From an uncultured Pelagimonas sp. (GTDB taxonomy: Bacteria > Pseudomonadota > Alphaproteobacteria > Rhodobacterales > Rhodobacteraceae), in the NCBI GenBank assembly GCA_947499735.1, contig CANMPP010000005.1:124001-188000 (forward strand): 64,000 bases of DNA, given 5' to 3'. Under the pieces are notes generated by a model. It made no database searches. It saw only the letters and a list, made by a program, of their open reading frames with translations, and was not told the DNA's origin. Of this stretch, positions 17,205 through 25,095 are shown piece after piece. The position numbers and the translations under genes are program-made. Position 1 is the first letter of the stretch, and the number at the start of each line of letters is the position of its first letter.

Positions 17205-18512
17205 CTACAAAACAAATCTGCTCAGATCTGTAGATTTCGATAGCTCCCCTAGGTGCTTGTCCACATAGGCGGCATCAACTGTAACAGCCGATCCTGATTG
17301 ATCCGGCGCGGCAAAGCTTAGTTCTTCAAACACACGTTCCAAAACGGTGTACAGACGGCGGGCACCGATGTTTTCAACCGATCTGTTTACCTCGGCCGCG
17401 ATACCAGCAAGGGCGGCGATCCCGTCTTCGGTAAATGTGACATCCACTTCTTCGGTTGCCATCAGGGCCGTGTATTGGCGTGTTAGGGCGTTGTCGGTTT
17501 CGGTCAGGATCCGCACGAAATCTGCTTCGGTCAGATCCTGCAGGTTCACACGAATGGGCAGACGCCCCTGTAATTCGGGCAGCAAATCCGAGGGTTTCGC
17601 GATATGGAACGCGCCAGAGGCGATAAACAGGATATGATCGGTTTTCACTGCGCCATGTTTTGTGCTGACGGTTGTGCCTTCGATCAGCGGTAGCAGATCG
17701 CGCTGAACGCCTTCACGGGACACATCGCCACCGCGGGTTTCCTGACGCACGGCAACCTTGTCGATTTCGTCCAAAAACACGATGCCGTTTTGTTCCACCG
17801 ATTCAAGCGCTGCGGTTTTCACAACTTCATCATCCAGCAGTTTATCGGCCTCTTCACCGATCAGGATTTCATAGCTTTGCGCCACGGTCATCTTTTTGCG
17901 CGTGGTGCGCCCGCCCATAGCCTTGCCCAAAATGTCGCCCAAATTCATCATGCCCATGGACGCGCCGGGCTGGCCGGGAATGTCCATCATTGGGAAAGGC
18001 GACGCTGTTTCCGTGACTTCTAGCTCGATTTCGGTATCGTCCAAATCGCCCGCTTTTAGCTTGCGGCGGAACATATCGCGGGTCGCGTCGCGGGCGTCTG
18101 TACCGGCGATGGCCTCAATCACGCGTTCTTCTGCGGCTTGGTATGCTTTGGCCTTCACATTCTCGCGCATGTGTTCGCGGGTTTGAATGATCGCAGCATC
18201 CACCAGATCACGAATGATCTGTTCCACATCGCGGCCGACATAGCCCACTTCGGTAAATTTTGTCGCCTCGACTTTCAGGAACGGCGCGCGGGCCAGTTTC
18301 GCCAAACGACGGCTGATTTCGGTTTTACCAACGCCTGTTGGCCCGATCATCAGGATGTTTTTTGGGTAAACCTCGTCGCGCAGATCATCACCTAACTGTT
18401 TGCGCCGCCAGCGATTGCGCAAGGCCACGGCAACCGCCCGCTTTGCGTCTTGTTGGCCAATGATGAAACGATCCAATTCGGACACGATTTCGCGCGGGGT
18501 GAGGTCAGTCAT
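17205..18512 (-). CDS. hslU: HslU ATPase subunit of the HslVU protease
   Basis: HslU is the AAA+ unfoldase that feeds substrates to the HslV peptidase. It has the typical N-terminus [21 protein letters not shown], Walker [11 protein letters not shown] near residue 58, a family-specific intermediate domain (residues about 110-240), Walker [10 protein letters not shown], sensor RLPIRV, and a C-terminus DLSRFVL that inserts into HslV. The start ATG 18512 is preferred over the upstream TTG. It is separated from hslV by a membrane-protein gene on the same strand. Confidence 0.96.
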   Translation of the reverse strand: MTDLTPREIVSELDRFIIGQQDAKRAVAVALRNRWRRKQLGDDLRDEVYPKNILMIGPTGVGKTEISRRLAKLARAPFLKVEATKFTEVGYVGRDVEQIIRDLVDAAIIQTREHMRENVKAKAYQAAEERVIEAIAGTDARDATRDMFRRKLKAGDLDDTEIELEVTETASPFPMMDIPGQPGASMGMMNLGDILGKAMGGRTTRKKMTVAQSYEILIGEEADKLLDDEVVKTAALESVEQNGIVFLDEIDKVAVRQETRGGDVSREGVQRDLLPLIEGTTVSTKHGAVKTDHILFIASGAFHIAKPSDLLPELQGRLPIRVNLQDLTEADFVRILTETDNALTRQYTALMATEEVDVTFTEDGIAALAGIAAEVNRSVENIGARRLYTVLERVFEELSFAAPDQSGSAVTVDAAYVDKHLGELSKSTDLSRFVL

Positions 18513-18570
18513 ACAGGGCTCCAAATCGGGGCTAATTCGTGAGGGGTGAACCTAAGCATTTCAGAGGCGT

Positions 18571-19677
18571 TTACAAGTCCGCCTGCTTAGGATCGCGTGG
18601 CGTTAACAATGCATAGGGTGGCAGGCGGTCTTTGCCTTTGAATTCCGGCAAAGCGCCCATCAGACCTGCGCGGATATGTTCCCATTTCGCACCAAGAAAG
18701 ACGAGGAATGCGCCAAGCAAGAAGATGATCATGAAAGATCCATCAGTCACAGTTGCCGCCAATGCGACGATATAGCCGACGCCGGAAATCAGAAACGAAC
18801 GCCGATCGATGATCATGGCGAAGCAGGCCATAATTGCGACAAATGCCAAAAGCAGGCCAAGAGACCATAGGGTCCCGTTTGTAAATAACGTCAGGGCAAC
18901 CGTGTTGATGATCGCAGGTGCAGCCAGCACATGTAGCCAAAACGCATTTGATGCGCGCCGCGTCAGACGATGTGGGTCGCGTAGATCGAAATACATCGCG
19001 AAACCCAGACCAATGATGCCAAGCCCGAGCGTTACAAAGGCAAATGGCCCACCTGCGCTAAGAAGGAATAGTTCAACAGGCGTGTTCAGTTCGGCTTGGC
19101 CCATTGAGGCAAGGCCCAGAACTGCCGCAAAAGCGGACAACATGATCAATGCAAGGGTAAAGGGCACGCGGAAGGCTAGGAAATACGCGAGTAACAAAAT
19201 AGCCGTTCCGCCCGCGCAAATAGCCAAAGTCGCCGGATCGCTCCACGCTGAGACAGACCCAAAAGTCAGCGCACCAACGTAAAGCGTTTGTACCGATGAA
19301 ACCGCAAAAAGGCCGGCCAATAGGATCGATGGCGCGATCATACGGCGTTTCACGGTAAAATAGCTGGCCAAGCCACAGCACACAGCCAAAGAAATCACGC
19401 CCAGCAGAATTGCCAGATTTCCGGGCTTACCTGATGTGATCAGGCTTAGCCCACTGATCCCCATCCAGCCCGCATACAGAATGCACAAACCGATCACGAT
19501 AAAGATTTCATTGAATCCTTTGAACAATTCAAAAGGTTCATCACTTGGCCCCATATAGGCCCGTGTTCCGGCGCGTTCTTGCGCCAATACGGTGATGGAT
19601 GCTGCTTGGGCCTCTGAAATCATGCCAGAGGCAACAGCGGCACGTAGATCGTCTGGGTGAATGTTTGGCTGTGACAC
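18571..19677 (-). CDS. Polytopic membrane protein between hslV and hslU
   Basis: A 368-aa protein with a soluble N-terminus of about 50 residues (HPDDLRAAVASGMISEAQAASI, like the short N-terminal region of DUF2157-type proteins), then roughly ten hydrophobic segments to residue 340 and a short polar tail. Function is unknown to me. It starts with GTG four bases after the hslV stop and ends 58 bases before hslU, so it sits inside the HslVU operon. This position suggests, but does not prove, a role in membrane protein quality control or simple coexpression. Confidence 0.75.
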   Translation of the reverse strand: MSQPNIHPDDLRAAVASGMISEAQAASITVLAQERAGTRAYMGPSDEPFELFKGFNEIFIVIGLCILYAGWMGISGLSLITSGKPGNLAILLGVISLAVCCGLASYFTVKRRMIAPSILLAGLFAVSSVQTLYVGALTFGSVSAWSDPATLAICAGGTAILLLAYFLAFRVPFTLALIMLSAFAAVLGLASMGQAELNTPVELFLLSAGGPFAFVTLGLGIIGLGFAMYFDLRDPHRLTRRASNAFWLHVLAAPAIINTVALTLFTNGTLWSLGLLLAFVAIMACFAMIIDRRSFLISGVGYIVALAATVTDGSFMIIFLLGAFLVFLGAKWEHIRAGLMGALPEFKGKDRLPPYALLTPRDPKQADL

Positions 19678-19681
19678 GGGT

Positions 19682-20236
19682 TTACTCCGTCAGGGTTTCA
19701 ACGGTCAGGTTGCCATTGGTATAGACGCAGATATCCGCGGCAATCGCCATGGCCTGACGTGCCACACCTTCTGCATCTAGATCACTGTCATACAGACCCC
19801 GCGCTGCGGCCAAGGCAAAATTGCCACCTGATCCGATGGCTGCAATGTTGTGTTCGGGTTCCAAAACATCGCCCGCACCGGTGACAACGAACAGGTCGCG
19901 TCCGTCTGTGACAATCAGCATCGCCTCTAGCTTTTGTAGGTATTTATCCGTACGCCAATCTTTGGCCAGTTCAACACAGGCGCGCGCCAATTGGCCGGGG
20001 GTTGCTTCTAGCTTGGCTTCCAGACGTTCCAATAGGGTGAACGCATCCGCTGTGGAACCCGCAAAGCCACAAACAACATCTTGCCCACCGGGGGACAGAC
20101 GCCGCACTTTACGCGCCGTTCCTTTGATCACGGTTTGGCCAAGCGACACCTGACCATCGCCTGCAACAACAACTTGTCCACCTTTACGCACCCCAATAAT
20201 GGTTGTGCCATGCCAGCCGGGGAATTCTTCTTTCAT
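19682..20236 (-). CDS. hslV: HslV peptidase subunit of the HslVU protease
   Basis: HslV is the proteasome-like threonine peptidase. The N-terminus reads [16 protein letters not shown]: the nucleophile should be Thr 11 after removal of a ten-residue propeptide, which is longer than in E. coli but usual in alphaproteobacteria. Other signatures are [30 protein letters not shown] and [16 protein letters not shown]. At 184 aa it is standard. A heat-shock-like promoter lies just upstream at 20267-20296. Confidence 0.96.
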   Translation of the reverse strand: MKEEFPGWHGTTIIGVRKGGQVVVAGDGQVSLGQTVIKGTARKVRRLSPGGQDVVCGFAGSTADAFTLLERLEAKLEATPGQLARACVELAKDWRTDKYLQKLEAMLIVTDGRDLFVVTGAGDVLEPEHNIAAIGSGGNFALAAARGLYDSDLDAEGVARQAMAIAADICVYTNGNLTVETLTE

Positions 20237-20266
20237 ACCATGTGCCCTTTCTCTAGGCTTGGGTCT

Positions 20267-20296
20267 TATATCGGCAAGTGAGATCCGGTTTGCAAG
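20267..20296 (-). promoter_or_regulatory. Candidate heat-shock (RpoH-type) promoter of hslV
   Basis: On the minus strand CTTGCA (20296-20291) and CGATATA (20273-20267) are separated by 17 bases. This resembles alphaproteobacterial RpoH promoters with a conserved -35 CTTG and an AT-rich -10. It lies about 30 bases upstream of the hslV start, at the expected place for a heat-shock operon. Confidence 0.42.
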
Positions 20297-20308
20297 AAGG
20301 GGGTGGCG

Positions 20309-21301
20309 GTGACACAGGACGTAACCGACCGGGATGAGGTTTTAAATCGGCAGGCAGATGCAGCATGGGTTGAGCTGACAGAGCAGGCGGGGCTGGATCC
20401 CAAACTTTATGTGCAAACCCAAAGCTGGCGCAAAAGCGAGTTGGGCCGCGCGCGCATTGTCCGCCTATATGAATCTGACGGACGTGCAGGACTGTATCTA
20501 AAACTTATCCTTGTGCCCGAAGATGCCCAATCGTTTCAGGATCAAATTTTGGCACAGGTGCATGCAGGCGAACTTTTGCAAAGTCACGACACCTGCGGTG
20601 TTCCTGAAATTTTAGCCGTAGATTTGGAAAAACGCGCCTTTCTGATGGAAGAGGTCCCGGGCGATACAGTTGCGGATTTGCTCAAACAGGGGCGAAATCC
20701 TACGAATATGGTGCGCCGTTCTGGCAAATGGATGGCAGCGTTTCATCGCGCCGGGTTTGCCGAAGATCGCGTCTATCAACCCCATTTCATGCGCGATCAC
20801 ATTGCCCATCTTTTGCAACAGGTCGAAAGCGGTGAAAAGGAAATCGCTGATTTCGAACTTTTCGAACGCTACGCCAAAATCGTGATGTGGAAATCCGAGC
20901 AGTTTGAAGGACAACAGACGAAATCTTCGCGCACGCATGGGGACATGCATTTGCGTAACCTGATGTTGGGTAATCATGGGCGCAGTTGGGGGCTGGATTT
21001 CACGACAGAACGCAGCGCGCCTGTTGGGCATGACATTGCCCGTTTTCTGGTGGAATATGTGGTCACGCAATTGGGGGCGACTGACTATGTTGCTGGCCAT
21101 GTCGTACCGCCAGATGTGATGGAGGTCTTCTTTAAGGGCTATGATTTTGTCAAAGCTGACGATCCATCCGTGCAATATCTTTTGAAAGTGCGCATTTTGA
21201 TGGATTGGGCGGGTCAGCCTGCTGATCCGGATAAGCGCAGTGCAAAGCGACAAGCGCGCTTGGACAACCTAAGGGCACTTGCGCAAACAGCGCTTTCTTA
21301 A
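20309..21301 (+). CDS. Aminoglycoside-phosphotransferase-fold kinase, substrate unknown
   Basis: A 330-aa protein of the APH/choline-kinase fold. The catalytic loop is [13 protein letters not shown] (HGD..L.N) and the metal-binding Asp sits in [10 protein letters not shown]. The N-terminal half carries the usual strands with [13 protein letters not shown] at the hinge. The substrate is not evident; sugar, choline or amino-alcohol kinases and protein kinases share this fold. The first codon in frame is GTG 20303, but GTG 20309 has AGAAGGGGG at better spacing. The gene is divergent from hslV, with start regions overlapping. It is not evidence for antibiotic resistance. Confidence 0.75.
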   Translation: MTQDVTDRDEVLNRQADAAWVELTEQAGLDPKLYVQTQSWRKSELGRARIVRLYESDGRAGLYLKLILVPEDAQSFQDQILAQVHAGELLQSHDTCGVPEILAVDLEKRAFLMEEVPGDTVADLLKQGRNPTNMVRRSGKWMAAFHRAGFAEDRVYQPHFMRDHIAHLLQQVESGEKEIADFELFERYAKIVMWKSEQFEGQQTKSSRTHGDMHLRNLMLGNHGRSWGLDFTTERSAPVGHDIARFLVEYVVTQLGATDYVAGHVVPPDVMEVFFKGYDFVKADDPSVQYLLKVRILMDWAGQPADPDKRSAKRQARLDNLRALAQTALS

Positions 21302-21307
21302 AAAGCA

Positions 21308-21338
21308 AAAGCGCCCCGTTTAAAGAGGCGCTTTGACA
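21308..21338. terminator. Bidirectional terminator between the kinase gene and trxA
   Basis: AAAGCGCC (21308-21315) pairs with GGCGCTTT (21327-21334). The minus strand continues into a good T-run (TTTTGCTTTTT), so it mainly ends trxA; the plus-strand T-run is weaker. Confidence 0.72.
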
Positions 21339-21360
21339 TTATTTTGGGTGTAGAAACCGC

Positions 21361-21681
21361 TTAAACAGCGCTTTCAATCCAAGATTTCAGAACAGCTTTG
21401 GACGCTGCACCTGTGTGGTTGGACACAACCTGACCGTCTTTGAAAACGAACAGCGCAGGGATGCCGCGCACACCAAGGCTGGCTGCCATTTCCTGATTGG
21501 CGTCTACGTCGATTTTGGCGATCTTGACCTTGCCATCGAATTCGTCGGCCAGTTCTTCCAGTGCTGGGCCAATGGACTTACATGGTCCGCACCATTCCGC
21601 CCAAAAATCCACAACAACAGGAACATCTGCGTTTTTGATTTCGCTTTCAAAAGTTGCGTCTGTGACAGCGACAGTTGCCAT
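21361..21681 (-). CDS. trxA: Thioredoxin
   Basis: A 106-aa classical thioredoxin, the cytosolic disulfide reductase. The active site WCGPC is at Cys 31 and Cys 34, the cis-proline is in RGIPAL, and the [15 protein letters not shown] context is standard. Length and composition are those of housekeeping TrxA. It lies downstream of addA on the same strand, a conserved arrangement in this family. A separate promoter candidate overlaps the end of addA, so trxA can probably be expressed independently. Confidence 0.96.
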   Translation of the reverse strand: MATVAVTDATFESEIKNADVPVVVDFWAEWCGPCKSIGPALEELADEFDGKVKIAKIDVDANQEMAASLGVRGIPALFVFKDGQVVSNHTGAASKAVLKSWIESAV

Positions 21682-21719
21682 TTTCTTATCCTTTGCTCAT
21701 GCAGCATTCTTGGTTAGGT

Positions 21720-21748
21720 AACCTAGGTATGCCAATCCTTAACGTCAA
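21720..21748 (-). promoter_or_regulatory. Candidate sigma-70 promoter for trxA
   Basis: On the minus strand TTGACG (21748-21743) and TAGGTT (21725-21720) are separated by 17 bases, and the -35 overlaps the addA stop region. Position is about 40 bases upstream of the trxA start. Confidence 0.45.
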
Positions 21749-24700
21749 GATGCGCTCACAGTGTGAAATGCATCCTGCATCAATTGCGTGGGCAGCGCCG
21801 TATAGGTTTGGGTATATGTCCAAATCAAACCACATTCGATGTGCTGACCGGGGTAAATCTGTTGTAAAGCAAGGGAATAAGCGGCCATTTGGCGCATCAA
21901 CCCTTCGGGTACGTCATGCGCATTTTTTGGAACGGCGCGATTTGATTTGAAATCCACTGCAATCACATGATCGGGAGTGACAATCAAACGGTCGATAATC
22001 CCGTGAATACGCCCGATTTTGGGCAATTCAGCCGTCACAGGCACTTCTGCAAGGTAATCCTGCCCCCAAAACCGCTGTAGGTCCGGTGCATCAAGGGTCG
22101 CGCAGGCCTCGTTGATCAATACATCAATATCCAATGCGTCCGGTTGATCGGCAAGCAGATTTTGCGCAATCTCTATCCGGTGTTCGGGTGCGACACTGGG
22201 CAGGTGTTCCAGCAATAGGTGCAATGCCGACCCGCGTGCCATCGCAATTTCGGTCTCGTCACCATGATCCCCGGCCAGCGCCTTGGCCCCGCCCAAATCT
22301 GATGGCGACCGTGTTTCCGCGTGCAGAACCGGCGCAGGCGCAGCGTGTTGAAATTGATCCGGTAAGGACGGTTTCACGCGTTCCACAAAAGGATCTTGTA
22401 CGAGGTCAAGCTGATAGGGATCGCCATGCACCAATGCCTGCCCGACGCCTTGGCCCCAATCGCCAAAATCATATGTCTGTTCAGCCCCACCACTGGCAAT
22501 CATGCCTTTCTGGACCTGAGCATACCAATCATCTTTGCCCAATTGACCCGCAGCTGCGACAACCAGCCATTTTTCCGCCCGGGTCAGCGCGACATAAAGC
22601 AGCCGGTCCCGTTCCTGCGCATCTGCTTCTTCGGCCAATGCGTTGGCCTCTTGATGCAGTTTGGGCATTTGGGCTTTGCTTTGTTTCCAAAAGACATGAT
22701 CGTCATGGGTCAGCAAACTGTTCCGCCCGCCACTGCCCTTTTTGATGCAGTCGGGTAGGATCACAATCGGTGCTTCTAGGCCCTTTGATCCATGTACGGT
22801 CATAACACGCAGCATCGTGCCGGCGGCATCTGGCGCACGTTTGATTTCCAGATCATCGGTTTGCATCCACTGCAAAAAGCCGGTGAGCGATGGGATTTCG
22901 CTTTGTTCATAGGCCAATGCCTGTTGCAGCAACGCGTTGACGCCATCTTCGGCTTCGGGACCCAAACGACCTATCAGTTTTTTGCGCCCGTTATGGCGTG
23001 TCAGGATGCGTTCAATTAGGTCATAGGGGCGTAAGAAATCGGTCTGGCCACGCAAGTCGTCTAAAACAGCTAGAACCGGTTCGAAATCGGATCTTTTGGC
23101 ACGCAAGGCCTGCCAAAGATAGCTTTGACCCCGGTGGTGGGCCAATGTGAAAAGCTGTTGTTCGCTAAGACCAAAGAGCGGGGATCGTAGCGCGGTTGCC
23201 AGTGATAGATCATCTTCGGGTGTCGCCAAAAATCTAAGAAGCGCGGCAATGTCTTTGACCGCCAGCTCCGCCATCACCTTTAGGCGATCCGCCCCTGCAA
23301 TCGGAATGCCGGCCTGTTTGCAGGCGCGTATGATTTCCAGAAACAGCCGTCCGCGGGATCGTACCAGAACCAGAAAATCACCCGCATGGACGGGTCGTGC
23401 TTTTTGTTCACGGCCTTCGTCAAAGGCGATCGGCGTTTGGGCATCAATCTGTGATTTGACAAAATGGGCGATGCGTTGGGCCAGAATGACGGTTTCGTGC
23501 CTTGGGCTTTGTCGATCTACAGGGTCATACCATGCGCCGTCTTCCTCTGGTTTGATCTTTTCCACCACAGGCCACAAATCAACGCGGCCGGGCATGGCAT
23601 CTTTGAATGCTTTGTGGTGCTGATCGGGAGAAAACCCTGATTCTTGACGCCCATCAAACACGTTGTCGACCAGCCGCAGGATCGGTTCAGCCGAGCGGAA
23701 TGAATATTGCAGGCTAGAGGACACAAGCGGAGCCTCGGTTTCACGCAAGCGCTCGGCGAATTCATCGCGCATGCGGTCGAATTCACGCGGATCGGCACCT
23801 TGAAAACTGTAGATCGATTGCTTTTTGTCCCCAACGACAAAGATCGTGCGCCGCATTTCATCGCGCGCGCCCTGGCCAGAGGTGAATTCCGCTGCAAGCT
23901 TTTCGATCACCTGCCATTGCACGGGTGATGTATCTTGGGCCTCATCGACAAGGATGTGATCAATGCCACCGTCCAGACGATACAGAACCCACTCCGCCAC
24001 TGCGGGCGTGCTGAGCAAATCGCGGGCGCGTGTGATCAGATCGTCAAAATCCAACCATCCGCGGCGCTCTTTTTCGGCCTCATAGGCGGGCAAAAACGCG
24101 GCTGCAAAGGCGTGTAGAACGCTATCACGTTTTGCCGCCAGTATTGCGTTTTCTTTTTCAAGAACCTCTTCTAAACGGGCGGCCAATTGGTCGAGCCGTT
24201 CAATCAGATCAGGTGCATTTTCTGCGATCTTTTTGGTATAAAGCCGTTTGCTGACGGTTCCCGTTTTGGTCAGCAGGGCCTCTTTTAACTGTGCCAAAGC
24301 TGTCGCGCCGATGGATGTAATCGCTGCCAACGCTGTGGCCAGTTTTTGATCGGTTTTACCGCCAGCCTTTAAATGAGGGATCAGCGCGGTGAACAGATCC
24401 AATTCTGCGCCAAGAAAGACATCTGTTAGAAGGTCATTCTTATCGGCATTTTTTGCGAGACCGTATTGTGCGTAGATTTCTGCGCGGGTTCTTGGCACCC
24501 GAAATGCATCACGCTGGCCAATGATTTCAGACAGAAACCCATCAAGGGACACTTCGTGTAACAATGGGGCAAGATCGGCAACCAGATGCGCCTCGGGCCC
24601 ATCAGAAAAGCGATCCATGATATCCATACGCAGCAATTGCGCGGCGCGATCTTCCATTTCTTTGAACTGCGGCGATACGCCTGCCTCTAGCGGAAAGCGG

Positions 24701-25095
24701 CGCAAAAGTGCGGAACAAAAAGAGTGGATTGTCTGAATGCGCAAACCGCCCGGCGTTTCGATCGCACGGGCAAATAATGTGCGGGCTTCGCGCAGGAAAT
24801 CTGAATTGGGACGTTCGTCCAACCCCAATTTGTTCAGTTCTTCGCGCAGGTCGTCATCGCTGCGCATGGCCCAATCGCCCAATCGGCGAAACAGGCGGTT
24901 TTGCATCTCGCTTGCAGCGGCTTTGGTATAGGTGAGGCACAGAATATGTTCGGGTAACACGCCTTGTAGCAACAGGCGTGCGACCCTGTCGGTCAAAACC
25001 CGTGTCTTGCCGGATCCAGCATTGGCCGCCAACCAGGTGGATGCATCAGGGTCGGCTGCGGTGACCTGTGCTTGGGTCGCTTCATCCCGGATCAT
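21745..25095 (-). CDS. addA: AddA helicase-nuclease subunit of the double-strand break repair complex
   Basis: AddA is the UvrD-family helicase plus nuclease that resects double-strand breaks for RecA. The 1116-aa protein has Walker A ANAGSGKTRVLTDR near residue 26, CLTYTKAAASEMQ (motif Ia), the Walker B DEAQDTSPVQW, GDKKQSIYSFQGADP (motif III) and VMTVHGSKGLEAP. The C-terminal RecB-type nuclease core is IDRLIVTPDHVIAVDFKSN with the catalytic D and DFK. Its ATG (25095) overlaps the addB stop in an ATGA, with GGAGG nine bases upstream. This start is better than 25134, which would overlap addB by 43 bases. Confidence 0.95.
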   Translation of the reverse strand: MIRDEATQAQVTAADPDASTWLAANAGSGKTRVLTDRVARLLLQGVLPEHILCLTYTKAAASEMQNRLFRRLGDWAMRSDDDLREELNKLGLDERPNSDFLREARTLFARAIETPGGLRIQTIHSFCSALLRRFPLEAGVSPQFKEMEDRAAQLLRMDIMDRFSDGPEAHLVADLAPLLHEVSLDGFLSEIIGQRDAFRVPRTRAEIYAQYGLAKNADKNDLLTDVFLGAELDLFTALIPHLKAGGKTDQKLATALAAITSIGATALAQLKEALLTKTGTVSKRLYTKKIAENAPDLIERLDQLAARLEEVLEKENAILAAKRDSVLHAFAAAFLPAYEAEKERRGWLDFDDLITRARDLLSTPAVAEWVLYRLDGGIDHILVDEAQDTSPVQWQVIEKLAAEFTSGQGARDEMRRTIFVVGDKKQSIYSFQGADPREFDRMRDEFAERLRETEAPLVSSSLQYSFRSAEPILRLVDNVFDGRQESGFSPDQHHKAFKDAMPGRVDLWPVVEKIKPEEDGAWYDPVDRQSPRHETVILAQRIAHFVKSQIDAQTPIAFDEGREQKARPVHAGDFLVLVRSRGRLFLEIIRACKQAGIPIAGADRLKVMAELAVKDIAALLRFLATPEDDLSLATALRSPLFGLSEQQLFTLAHHRGQSYLWQALRAKRSDFEPVLAVLDDLRGQTDFLRPYDLIERILTRHNGRKKLIGRLGPEAEDGVNALLQQALAYEQSEIPSLTGFLQWMQTDDLEIKRAPDAAGTMLRVMTVHGSKGLEAPIVILPDCIKKGSGGRNSLLTHDDHVFWKQSKAQMPKLHQEANALAEEADAQERDRLLYVALTRAEKWLVVAAAGQLGKDDWYAQVQKGMIASGGAEQTYDFGDWGQGVGQALVHGDPYQLDLVQDPFVERVKPSLPDQFQHAAPAPVLHAETRSPSDLGGAKALAGDHGDETEIAMARGSALHLLLEHLPSVAPEHRIEIAQNLLADQPDALDIDVLINEACATLDAPDLQRFWGQDYLAEVPVTAELPKIGRIHGIIDRLIVTPDHVIAVDFKSNRAVPKNAHDVPEGLMRQMAAYSLALQQIYPGQHIECGLIWTYTQTYTALPTQLMQDAFHTVSAS

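Noticed and set aside
20309-21301. Aminoglycoside resistance gene
   Set aside because: Only the general phosphotransferase fold is visible; context is chromosomal housekeeping and no resistance-type signature is seen.
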